Source: Purshia tridentata
Lineage: Eukaryota > Streptophyta > Magnoliopsida > Rosales > Rosaceae
Reading direction: 5' to 3'
NCBI GenBank assembly: GCA_003254885.1
Contig: QANT01008504.1
Location: forward strand, 55,119 to 119,118
Length of the DNA: 64,000 nt
This document shows, in pieces, positions 36,591 to 48,015 of this stretch; within the stretch, counting starts at the first letter, position 1, and each line of letters begins with the position of its first letter. The notes below the pieces were generated by a model. That model searched no databases, had not been told where the DNA came from, and saw nothing but the letters and a program-made list of their open reading frames with translations. The translations under genes were made by a program, and so were the position numbers.

Positions 36591-39547
36591 ATACTGATGA
36601 TCTGTAGCTAGCTTACTCATCCTTAAGCACGAAATTAGTATTCTCAATTTAATCATGTGAGTTGTGTTGATGGTATTGATTGTATGATAAAATCAAGATA
36701 TATGGCCATAAAATTTACATCGATTCGTATTGTGTAGATAAACATTGTGTATATAACAGATCGAAGATAGAAGGCCAGCATTGTCACATGCTCGAGCGAT
36801 CTATCATGTTGACTGATAGCTAGCTAGCTTAATTCCCATTTTTTGACATCCTCAAAAAGTAGTACGTACGTAGTACTACTGCACTATATATGATCTGACA
36901 TACCTGTTTTTACCTACGTGTGTGACTGTGTGGTGTGGCTACGCACGTGCATACAATTGTCTTGTTTATTCATTCTTCCTTTTTAGAATCTAAGTGCCAT
37001 CAGTTCTTAACCCCAAAACAGAAAAAAAAAACAAAAAAACAAAAAAATTCTCGGTGACCAGTAAATTAATTAGGCCCTATATGCTTTCTGATAAGTTTTT
37101 CCGCAGACACAATTCACTTAATTTTGTTTTGTGTCGTACGCATTGTGCTTATCTGCTGGTTAAGAATTTTGATTCACTTCCACTTTAATTTTTGTAGGCA
37201 AAGGCTAATCAGTAATCACAGTCTCCAAATATGAGAAACCTGATCTGAAAATTAATATACATTACAAAATGATTAGAACAGTGTTTTTTAATAGTGCATG
37301 TACGTAAGAAGTCTTTTCAAAAGTGAGCGATGGAATAGTGTTGAGAGTATATATTTAATCCCATTTTATAAGATTATGAATTTTAGACTCATTAATTGCT
37401 AATTAATTTTTAATAGAAAGAAATTAAGCAGCAACTACACCTGTCAGTCTTGTAGTTCACGGGGAGCTAGCCAGCTGTTGCTAAATTGCTACCAGTCCGT
37501 AACATTAATTCTTCATAATCATGCATAAAATAGTACCACATATATACACACAACCATATCATGCATGCAATACTAACTAATTTTCGGTAGGAGGTGCGAA
37601 GTCAGCTGATGAACTAATCATATTAATAAAAAATAAAAAATTCATTTTAGCTGCGAACGGATATATGATTAACGCAAGATGACATGACAATTAAACAACT
37701 CTAATTAATTTCTAAGGTCTCAAGTATGGATAAGGATTAAGGATCTTGTCTGTATCGATCTGATGATGTGACGCGTCGGGTTCTTAAGTTGTGTTATATC
37801 GGCCAAATAGCCAGCCAAGTGCCATATGATGATGATTCCTTCTCAGTCTTTATATAATACGTATATATACAACCCCGAAGAAAACATATTAATATTCATG
37901 TAAGTAATATTTAGTTTTTGTAATGAATTAAATCTTGTCACCTCATTCTTTATTCTGCTGCCCACCATTGTTGAGTAAGACGGGTTTCAACAATATATTA
38001 TTAATATTATTGTTGTTGTTAGTTGTTACTGACAGCAATGAATCAAAAATTAAGGATCGGTGACACAATTGATGTACCACCCAATCATATATAACATCTA
38101 TTTCTTCCAATATTCTCCATTTTGTTACGACCAAAACCAATTAAACCTACCTTTTACAAAATAATAATAATTATAATTATAACACTGGAAGAAAGCAACG
38201 TGAGGATTTGGCTTGGGGTTAGTAGCGTGCTGTTTACTGGTGGCCATTTGTTGAAAAGATTTCAATTTTTATAGTTCGCGTGTTTCTAATATATATCACT
38301 GTCAATATTTTTTGTTTAAAATTTTTGATGGCCTTAAGTCAATAATTTTTACTTAATTTGACCATTAATTGATGATGATTTACTTATTCATATAAATTAA
38401 TTTCGTCTCATTATGATGAAACAGTTGGCTCCATATATATCGGTCCCTTTATATATTCATATATATCTCTTAACCTGATGAATCGATCTCATCTGTTTTC
38501 ACTGATTGATCAACATGCTACAAATAAAGTCACCTCTATCATTTTGTTTGTTTTTCTCTACATTGGAAATAATGAACTAATGATGATGTCGGTCCACATA
38601 CACTTGTGAATTAGTGATTGGAGCTTTAAATCTAACCATATTATAAATTATAGTAACGGATATATATATATACATAAATTTTTGTTTCTATAAATTAAGA
38701 GAGCCAAACTAGGCAATTATTGGGAGACTCACATACATCACATTTTGAAGCAAAAGTTTTGAACTTTACTTTCTTTAAAGAAAAAATTAAAAATGTGGCC
38801 AAAAAAAAAAAGAAAAAATATTATATATACCACATTGATATCATACTTTTAATAAGGTGATCCGCAGATAAAGTGGTTCACACCTTCAAGGTAGTATCAA
38901 GATACTGTAATAAATATGTTACAAATGATTTATCAAAAAGAACGTTCCTTTCATTCAAATATTTTTAATTTTGATTTTTGATTACATGTAATTCTACTAA
39001 TTAGTTACACTCAACGTTTCGACAACTATTTTTATAGACGTACAAGTAGATTTCGTTGTGAAAGACCTAGTACTGGATAATTATGGGTAGAGCCAAAGAG
39101 TGGATTTCGATTATGAGCAACCACATATCATATTCTGTGGGACTGGATATATAAAAAATGAATCTAATATTTATACATACATTTGTGATGTTTATCGATC
39201 ATAAATTGGAAGGTTGGCACGTTGCTCACTTGCTCGTGTATCAGTTTTATTGTACGTTAGATATATATCAACTCCCACATGCATAAATGTACTGTTTGTC
39301 TAGCAAACAATATATTTATTCAATGGAGGGACCATAGTACTACATGATACACATAATTACTAGCAATCCTCGTATTTAAATGAGAACAAGTATTACTGTA
39401 CTGTTACAAATGAAAAATGTTGTACATATATATATTTATGACGACATTTTTATGCAAACAAGGACTTTGGACAGCTTGATTAGCATGTGCCTCTCGTGCA
39501 TTGGTCCATGGAAGAAAGATGGGTATGGGTCTAGATCTACTGTCCAT

Positions 39548-39579
<32 letters not shown>

Positions 39580-39618
39580 TCACTGGATTTGAATAGCTCA
39601 ATTATAGCATGGTTATTA
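36591..39618. other. AT-rich spacer
   Basis: No gene recognised. A 65-codon minus-strand frame at 37943-38140 is Asn-rich towards its end but lacks a known domain or convincing splice context. AT-rich words and GCTAGC motifs are common. A GA microsatellite lies at 39548-39575. Confidence 0.55.
39548..39575. repeat. AG microsatellite
   Basis: About 14 uninterrupted AG units shortly before a MITE copy. Likely length-polymorphic. Confidence 0.95.
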
Positions 39619-40095
39619 GAGTATCTCTAAAAGTCTATTCAAATAAAGAATTCTTTATTTTTTGAAGAGAGAAAAGAGCATTTTGTGCTCCAAAAGACTC
39701 TTCAAAATGAATCTTAAATTGACAATTCAATTTCTCTCTCTTCAAATCTAAGACCCTCTCTCTTCTCTTCAAATATTAATGGCATTTAATTTTGTTTATA
39801 TTTTCTATACATTTTTCATTCTCTTTCCTCTAATAAGAAATTTTAATTGAATAAATTAAAATTTAAAAATAAGTATTGCATAGAATAAATACAAATCATT
39901 AGTGTATAAAAAAAAATATAAATATTAGTGCATAGAATAGATACAAATATTTAAAATTAGAAGAGTCTTTTGGAGTGTAAAAAATTCAAGTAACAAATAT
40001 CACTCTTCAAATTGCCACATAAGTCATTAAATGTGAATTTGAAGAGTAATTTTACTAGAGTCTTTTGAAGAGTAATTTTGTCAAAATCTATATAT
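39619..40095. mobile_element. Tourist-like MITE, copy 1
   Basis: Starts GAGTATCTCTAAAAGTCTAT after a TTA trinucleotide. Its interior matches the second copy at 63196-63634 along most of its length: AGAGAAAAGAG, CAAAAGACTCTTC, GACAATTCAATTT, TCTTCAAATATTAAT, AAAAATAAGTA, AATATTTAAAATTAGAAG and AAATATCACTCTTCAAATTG recur in the same order. The right end is not a clean inverted copy of the left, so this copy looks truncated or diverged there and its right limit is approximate. No coding capacity. Confidence 0.8.
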
Positions 40096-41514
40096 TTAGG
40101 ACGGCTAATTAATTAAGTTTGTAGGTATTAACTAGGTTGGTACCATAATTTTTTTTTATAAAAGGATGGGAGAATTGTTGAGTAAATTTTCTGTCGTAAC
40201 TTGTAAATTTAGTAAAAATACATGTTTATATATGCATAATGCATGGGAATGGAAATATATATGCATGAGAATATATACAAAATATATAGCACTAATATTA
40301 AAAAGCTTTAATTGGAGCCTTGGAGGTGAACCTTGGACTTGGACTTGTGGATGGACATGTGTCTCTCGTGCACGATTTTCCCTTAAAAGTCCAAAAGAAA
40401 GATGGTTAAGGGCTTAAGGCTAATTAATATACGTGGATCATCAATCGTTATTTTTGTATCTTGATGAGATGATTTAGAACAAAAGATTTAGATTTTGACA
40501 AATATTATTAGATTTGAATCATTGATACAAAAAAAATTCATTAAAATGCTAGATATGATGTATTTTAAATAGATTTGAAAATTAGTATAATGCACTTTTT
40601 TGTAATTTGAAAAAAAATAAATCTAAGGAGAGATCTTAAATCCGTACATTTGTTCTTTCTTTTCTTTTCCTACAAATGTGTTGTTAATAATTCAATCAAG
40701 CAATTTAACTATATAATATTAACTAAAATTCTTAAACTAATTTGAAATCCTTTAATATATAATATATGATCGTGCAATGATGGACACTTCCAATTTACTC
40801 CTCCTACGTCAACCAAAAATAAAAAAAGTAATGTGGTTTTATTACTTGAATTGAATCTACAATTAGACAGAGAGTAGCTAGCTAGGGTACACAATTCAAA
40901 ATTGGATAGGAATTCAGACAACTACTTGTTGACCTTAGCATTTTAATGCGTGCCAAGAACTTCCATAAGTGATCAATATTATATTTTAACATGCATCGAT
41001 CAATGACAAGCTGTAACAATATTTTTTCTACGGCACGACTGGACATATATATGATATTTGTATATATTATGTAAAGTATGGGGCAATCATAACTAATTTT
41101 TTATTAAACATTTTAATGATCAATAATCATAAATTATACATATATAATTAGTGTTTGCAACGCACACAGCTAGCCAGCAAATCTCAACATGTTATGTTAG
41201 TTGCATGTTATCTAAATAGTGTGTATTGTATTGTCTATTTTTCCTTTTCTTTTTCTGGTGATAAACTGATAACGAATCACCACTCTTAAATATAATTATA
41301 AAATAAAAAAACTTCTCAGTACTCATTAAAGTCGCGGATGAAGCCTTTTTTCTTTGATATCTACTTTTCAACTACTTTATCTTTCCTTGATTCATAAGGG
41401 CTTTCCTTTAAATTAGATATTTAGATGATATGCATTGATTGTATTGAGCTAATATTTACTGCTCACGGACCCATTTAAAAAGTTCTCCATTAAAAAGGTC
41501 ATGGAATGCATTAA
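40096..41514. other. AT-rich spacer between two mobile elements
   Basis: No gene recognised. A short segment near 40355-40405 resembles 39485-39525 on the other side of the MITE (see findings). The rest is low-complexity AT-rich sequence. Confidence 0.5.
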
Positions 41515-42189
41515 TAGGGATGGCGCGGTGCGGTTTGGTGCGGTATGTGCGCAAAACTATATGTCATGCTATAAATATATAAACGGTGTGGTTCGGTACA
41601 TTGCACTGTAAAAATTTAAAGAAAATCAAGTCAAACCAAACCTTATACAGTTATGGTTTGGTTTGGTGTTACGGGTAAACAATTAGACAAATACACAATT
41701 CGATATATTTTTGAGTATTTTTTTAGCTCAAATATGTTTTTGAACAATTTTTTAGCCCAAATTAGAAAATACTAACAACTAAAAAAGTAACAAGTATATG
41801 TAATACACTAATACAAAGTTCATAGTTCAAAGTCCAAATTCCAAAGTCCATGTTTAATAGTGTTTAATAATTAATAGTTTCCACTTTTCAAATTCCAATC
41901 CAATCAAAAGTCCAAAAGAAATTAAACAATAAACCATAAATAATGTTTTTGGTCACTTTTTAATTTAAAATCATATATAAAATATATATATTTATAAAAT
42001 TATAATTACGATGCAATTTAATTCGACTTAGTTTTATTAAGTGTAAAACTGGCACCTACACCCATTAAAAACAATTTAGTTCGATTCTTGTAACGGTGTT
42101 TGACCAAAAAAGTCAACTCGATTTTTTACAATTTTTTTAGAAACGGTTTGGTTTTATCCCGTGGTTTTACGGTGAAAATGCCCACCTTA
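41515..42189. mobile_element. non-autonomous hAT-type element with perfect 8-bp target duplication
   Basis: Flanked by TGCATTAA at 41507-41514 and again at 42190-42197, a perfect 8-base target duplication as made by hAT transposases. The left end reads TAGGGATGGCGCGGTGCGG and the complement of the right end TAAGGTGGGCATTTTCACC, an imperfect inverted pair. Subterminal GGTTTGGT/GCGGTTTGG words recur on the left and AACGGTTTGGTTTTAT on the right. The body is AT-rich with no transposase frame, so it would need an enzyme supplied by another element. Confidence 0.88.
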
Positions 42190-42197
42190 TGCATTAA

Positions 42198-43378
42198 GGT
42201 TTTCTGAAATTATTGGATCAGCATCTTACATGTTACATCCCTTTATGTTGCATCAACTACTGGTTTTTGTTTTATACACCAAAAAAAAAAAAAAAACAGA
42301 AGTGGTGGTTGAGTCACTTTATAATTTGCTGCTACGTGAATGTTTCGTGTCCATAATGCCTGGTGTTGTCGGACCTGAAAACACCAAAATGACTATTTAC
42401 TCTGTCTTGGCAGCTTCTAGACATTACCTTACAATATTAACAGGACGAAAAAGTTGTGTATACATGGTTAATTAACCAAATCAATATTAAAAATCAAACC
42501 TTGCAAACAACTAACGTTCTATATCTCCTTCTGTTTTGTTGTTATTTTTCACCTGCATGTTCACCGATACACCACCATTGTCGTCATTCTTATCCAAGCA
42601 TGATTTAACATTCATAAGACTAGCATTGAAAGGCAGTTGGAGAGTTTTGTCACAAATTACTTGTGTGTATTCAAAGGTAACAAATTTGCTTATATTCCTG
42701 CAACAGATATGAGACAAAAACAAAAACAGGCAAGGAATCTATGGTCACAATGCATGTCCTATAGGCTATACATGAGATAAGAGTCACCATCAAGTAAGCT
42801 TCCATAGTGTTGCTGCATACATGCCAAACAATAAATAATTGAATAGCCAACTCGGAGTGATGTTACATCTGATCAAAATAAAAATACTGGACCAACATGA
42901 AACCATCATTGACTAATAGTTTTACGTTCCATCAAGATTTTAGGCTGCATTCTATATTAGAAAGCAAAGAAAAAACATTCAACCAATCTCACCTGCGATG
43001 ATTTGATATTTGGTGCCGCCTATCCATGTCCATTGGCGCTTATTTTAAGATTGTTAATAGTGGACTCAACAAGCCACCAACTTTCACCATTCAACCTATT
43101 GAAAAATCATCAAGATTTTTACAAGCACATATGACTTGATTACAGCATACTGAATCACTATACCTAAACCTAACACAATAAAATTCTGAAACACAGATAA
43201 GCCATTTTTTCTGGAAAACATGAAAACCATATTGAAATTATTAACAGAAAATGATCTCTCCTCTCCTATTCATTCATTTCTTGCCAAAAAAAAAAGGTTA
43301 AACTTGTGTGTCATGAATGATGGTGTTTTGAATATTTGAACCATAAAACTAGTTGAAAAAAAGAGTTTCCGTACTTCT
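42198..43378. other. spacer downstream of the DUF3326 gene with exon-like islands
   Basis: 3' flank of the minus-strand DUF3326 gene. Two minus-strand islands look faintly exonic. One, at about 43029-43101, begins after a CAATAG acceptor-like site and reads LNGESWWLVESTINNLKIS before a stop. The other, at about 42511-42703, begins after TTGCAG and reads FVTFEYTQVICDKTLQLPF. Neither matches a family I know. They may be alternative 3' exons or remnants of an older gene. Otherwise no gene is seen. Confidence 0.35.
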
Positions 43379-46300
43379 TTAATCAGCCAATTGTTGTGGC
43401 ACTCGAACAGCATAACCATTAGCAGGTAATAGAGAAGTGCATTGAAGATTGTTAATTCTATTTCTTCGTAAAGAATGTGGATTTACTCCAGCCTTGTGAG
43501 CTGCAATAACACCAACTGCTTCCCAATAGTTTGAGACCTTGACCTGTAAGAAAGGTTCCATTCAATTCAGAAACCAAATGCCTAGGAATTGAAGCAATGT
43601 CATTTTCCTAGTGGGTATGTCTAGAACCAATGAAAATTAATGATGACTACCGCATAAGATGATAAGATAATTGTAAAGGACCCACTAGTAGTTCCAATCC
43701 TTCTTATCCCATACCCAAATATTTAAGCAGATTTTTTTTGGCATATCATTTATCAACGTAGAAATCCATATAATTTCAAGAATTCTAAGTTTCCGTAAAA
43801 TAATGTAACTATTCCAAATTCAACTGTCTTTTTCTTCAAAAGATACTTACAAAAAAAATGTTAAAGTTGTATACTTCAGAACAAGAACTTAAGAGGTCTT
43901 TGGAAAGCTTTTGACATAGATCATTCATACTTCATTGAGATATAAATCAGGCACAACACACTAGTTCCAGAATTTATTCCAAGACTAATCATTATGGAGA
44001 TGGGAAATAGGCCTCCACTCATTGGTGTACTGGAAGCTGAAACAGGGCAGGATTTGTAAGACTTTATATTTTTTACATAGGTAAATTAGTTCGGTGACAT
44101 AGTAATTACTAAAAATATTAACTAGGTTACACCAGATTTTTGAGAAAAGAAGGGGGTTGAGGCTTGATTCTCTGAGCAACTATAACAGAATAAATTCACT
44201 TAAAAATTAGTATAAGAGCCATGGAAATTCTTCCATCTATATAGTTGCTCCCAAGTACCAAGTCCCAACAACCAAAAAGAGAAGAAAAATCAGGAGAAGG
44301 GATGTGCAAACATTTGGATGCATACCGCTTCAATCCCAACTTTATCTGGTGTATCATCAAGGACTGTTTCATTTTCCTCCACGGCAATTATAAGTGGCTG
44401 TAATAAAATAGTTATTAGTACCACAAGGAACAAGTAGCCATATGATATCCGTAAATCTGCTGTTTTCAAATTAACCAAAAGTATTAATATGGAAAAGGAA
44501 AACTTAGGATAGTTAAATTTTCAAATTTAGACCTTGTTTCCCTTGCTTCGTGCAAAAGCAAGAGCACCATGTCCTCCACAAGCATCTACAGGAAGGATGA
44601 CACTGTCAACATCACTTGCCAGTATGCAACCATTCTTGAACTCAGAGTTCTTGACCAAGTACTGAGGTGCAGTACTAAGCCCAGCAAGCACACATGGCAA
44701 GAATGTGTATCCCAACTGTTGCACATAGAAAGAGATAACTATAACAACATCAACTAGCCAAAATTTAGATATGTTAGTCATGTGTGTTTAATTTAAAGAG
44801 AAACCCCTGAAATTGATATTTTATCAGTTAGCTATCCCTTCTTCCAAAAACAATTCTGCAACGGAATCCACACTTCATTTTCCAAAGAGCAAAAATATCT
44901 TATTTTATCTTTTCTATTTTTCCCAATGATCCATCAGAATATTGTCTCCTAACTCTCATAGCCAATACGTTCTGAGTTATGTAAAACTTTACCAACCTCC
45001 TCAGCAGCTGATTTTGGGCATAGAGATGGGCTCAGGGGAAGGGGTGATAAAGCAGGAGCATGTGCACAAGGAATTTGGAATTCCTTCACCACTAGATGGC
45101 TTATAACTGCCTCAACTCCAGCCAATACATCAATTCCCTGGAAAGGAATAAGATGGAATGAGATGTGAATTTTATAGAAATAAACAGTAGCCTTCAATCC
45201 TGAATCCACACAAACCAAAACTTACATATATAATCTATAATATCACCTTAAGAAGTAAATAAAAAATAGCAATTTGACTACATAGATGCATCATGTGCAC
45301 TGCCGTCTTAAGGAGCCAGTGGCTCAAGCATTGCTCTCTAGCATTTAATAGCCCATGGTTAATGCATCCCATAGCCATGAATAACCATGAACATAATTTA
45401 CAGTTCAGAACTGATCAACACAGAGAATAAGCCAGAGTACAAGAATTGAGTGTTTGAAGACAATCATATATAGCTGAAATTTGAGTAAGAACTTCAATGC
45501 TGCTGATGACCATGTCTGACAGAGAAAAAAAAAAGAAAGCGAAATGGGAGGGAGAAAGAGAAGAAAAACTAGCAGCATGAGAATCCATATACTCAATGTT
45601 ATATAAAATCATCCAAATATCCCAAAACTAATAGTGTTATTGTAGCAAATAGATGAAAGCCAATTGGCTCATTCAACTTGGGCATAGTAAAATTGCAAAG
45701 AAGGGATTTCAAAAATAGAGGCAAGTTTTTTTTTTTTTTTTTTTGGGCTCTAAAGTAGAGGCAAGTTTATCATATATAAAAGTTAAGTATCTTCCCAGGG
45801 CGCTGCTAACTCCTAAGTAATGAGGACTCTACTACAGATGCTTATGGTGCGGGTGCGTATACCAGATATTGTACCCTAGTTATCCATCTCACCCACCATG
45901 CCATCATATGGTAATTAAGTGAAAAATATTAACATACCACCCCTTTTCGATAATCATCAGTGTCTTGAACATCATCATCTGGGAAACGTCCGACAACTGC
46001 AACAGCATTTACTTGTGAGCATCTAAGTAAAGCCTGCACGGCCCTCAGAAGTGAATCAGGGTGCTTAATCCTCCCGGTTGATTGCCCAGTTTTTGGATCA
46101 ACCCACATCTCTACCTGGTAAATTTGTTCCATTCAATCTGATGTTGTTACATTAGCAGAAAAGTTCAGAAATCCCTTTCCCGTGGCCAAGGAGATTCAGA
46201 ATATATAAAGAATAATAGTATTGGGATGAACAGTTTGACAGCATTGAAAAGTAAAATTAAGTAGAAACTAAAGCTCTTCTATATATTAATTTGGGGGATT

Positions 46301-47350
46301 GTGGATTAAATGCCTAAAATTCTTTGTTTTAACTGCAGCATGTTTAATGATATGCCAGAGCAATTTTTTGTTCAGACGAGAAGAATGTGTGTAGTCATGA
46401 GGGTAACTGCTACCAAAATCAACTCCTACTTTTAAGCTTTAACAGCTAAAATGGTACCTGTAAAGGGATGTCAGTGACAACATATTCCACAATAGGCAGG
46501 CCAAGGGAAGTCCTTGCAGCATCAGCTACTTGTAAATGGCGAACTCGAAGCTCTTCTTCTATTCCAGAATCAAGAACCAATCCCACCTGCTTCACATTAT
46601 ACACTATGTAAGCAACCTATATAATGTGCCTGATCTGTAGTCTACAGTCTATACTACATTTTAAATGTTTATATACATACATGTAATATGTTAATATATT
46701 TTTTAGAAATAAAATTACTGATAGAAATTGAATTAATTCAATCAATCTTGTGCATTGGCAGATAAAAACACACACCTTATTCTGGTGAACAGGCTTGAGC
46801 GCCCATAAGCCTTGTGCAAACCGGTCAAGAGCATAACCTTCAACGTACAAGGCATTAGGCATGGGCCAGTAGAGCATTGCTGCATTCAGCACCTGTCAAA
46901 CAATCCAAAATCCAAGTAATGAAATAATGTTACTACTAATGACTTGTTTCAGTCAAGCTCACCGAGTCACAGACTCGGATACTCAGAGAAAAGCAACATA
47001 CGTTTGGGTGAGTGATGAGACAATCCACGACGGAGGAGAGAGTGCGCGCCACCGGCAAAGCGTCGCCGGCGTATCCACCAATGGCCGCTCCTACCCCGGT
47101 TGGGACTATCATTACGCTCGTGTAGTCTCTCTTAAAAAACGCATCCAAACAGAACAACAGTCCATGCTTTCTCAGTTAGTTGATTCCTACTCTACTCGGC
47201 AACAAAAACAGAGAGAATTTAGTTTCAGTGAGAGAGGTAACTGACCTTGAAGCATGAGATGCTTCGTTTAGTAGACGATCTGGATTTGGAAACGCGTCGG
47301 TTCCGGGTGGCCAACCAGGGGAATGGACGGTTCAGAATGACCGTCGTCAT
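43379..47350 (-). CDS. DUF3326 domain protein, predicted plastid-targeted, function unknown
   Basis: Nine exons join in frame to 405 residues: 47350-47246, 47130-47002, 46892-46776, 46586-46458, 46114-45938, 45137-44997, 44715-44533, 44397-44326, 43543-43379. Exon 1 (MTTVILNRPFPWLATRNRR) is rich in Arg/Ser/Thr and lacks acidic residues, as in a chloroplast transit peptide. The conserved part begins VMIVPTGVGAAIGGYAGDAL and continues with LNAAMLYWPMPNALYVEGYA, VGLVLDSGIEEELRVRHLQV, GIDVLAGVEAVISHLVV and CAHAPALSPLP. It goes on to YTFLPCVLAGLSTAPQYLV and SVILPVDACGGHGALAF. I recognise this as DUF3326, a family shared by plants and cyanobacteria with no established reaction; the gene may thus be of plastid-ancestor origin (inference). 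Glycine-rich loops and the DACGGHGALAF segment suggest an enzyme. At exon 5 the strong donor gtatgt was chosen over a gtggta three bases earlier. Confidence 0.9.
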
Positions 47351-48015
47351 CTCGTGCCGTCCACGGAACTCGGATGAAAGTCGTTTTATCCCATTCCCGT
47401 TGTTGCTTTGCGCTCTAATTTTATCAGCTGACTCAACGGATTTGAGTTCAGTTAATTTGTGTCATTTTGGGTCTGGGCCCAAGGTCTTAGTTAACAACTT
47501 TTATGAGCCCAACATGATGCTCGGAGTCTCACATAATACTTGAGTCCAGCCCACCAACGAAGTCTTGGTTCTGAGAGGCTTTACTTCCAAATCCAAGTAA
47601 AAGTTGGCCTTAATTTCCTTTAATTACAAGGCGGCGTTTGTCACGAACAATTTAATGTGTATTAGTTGGTCAATTACTCGATCGTGATATATATATGATA
47701 AGTGTTTTTCTTAGATTTCAACAACTGTCGTCTATGATCGTGCAAAGCAAAGTTAGTAAAGTGAAAATAGCAACTATGGTAATATCTTTTGGTAGTCAGA
47801 TAATTCATGCAGGCACTATGTAATTATAAATTACAATCAATATAATTTGTAACAAAAACACACCGCCTTGCAGCGGGAGACTGAGACCGGAGTCCCTGAT
47901 TATTGAAAGCTGTGAATGAAAAGATCAACTAAACATAGATATCAAAAAGACAAATTAATACTGATTACTACATCAAAGTACCGAATACAGTTGATCAGTG
48001 AGCCTTCTTTTTTGG
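47351..48015. other. spacer between DUF3326 and LPR genes
   Basis: 5' flank of the DUF3326 gene and 3' flank of the LPR-like gene, which are tandem on the minus strand about 665 bases apart. No additional gene is seen. A plus-strand frame at 47247-47543 overlaps the transit-peptide exon and is its antisense shadow. Confidence 0.6.

Noticed and set aside
37943-38140. 65-codon minus-strand frame with Asn-rich end
   Set aside because: Too short and without family resemblance; the Asn run comes from an AAT/ATT microsatellite-like stretch.
47247-47543. 98-codon plus-strand frame beside the DUF3326 start
   Set aside because: Antisense to the transit-peptide exon, which joins in phase to the conserved domain.
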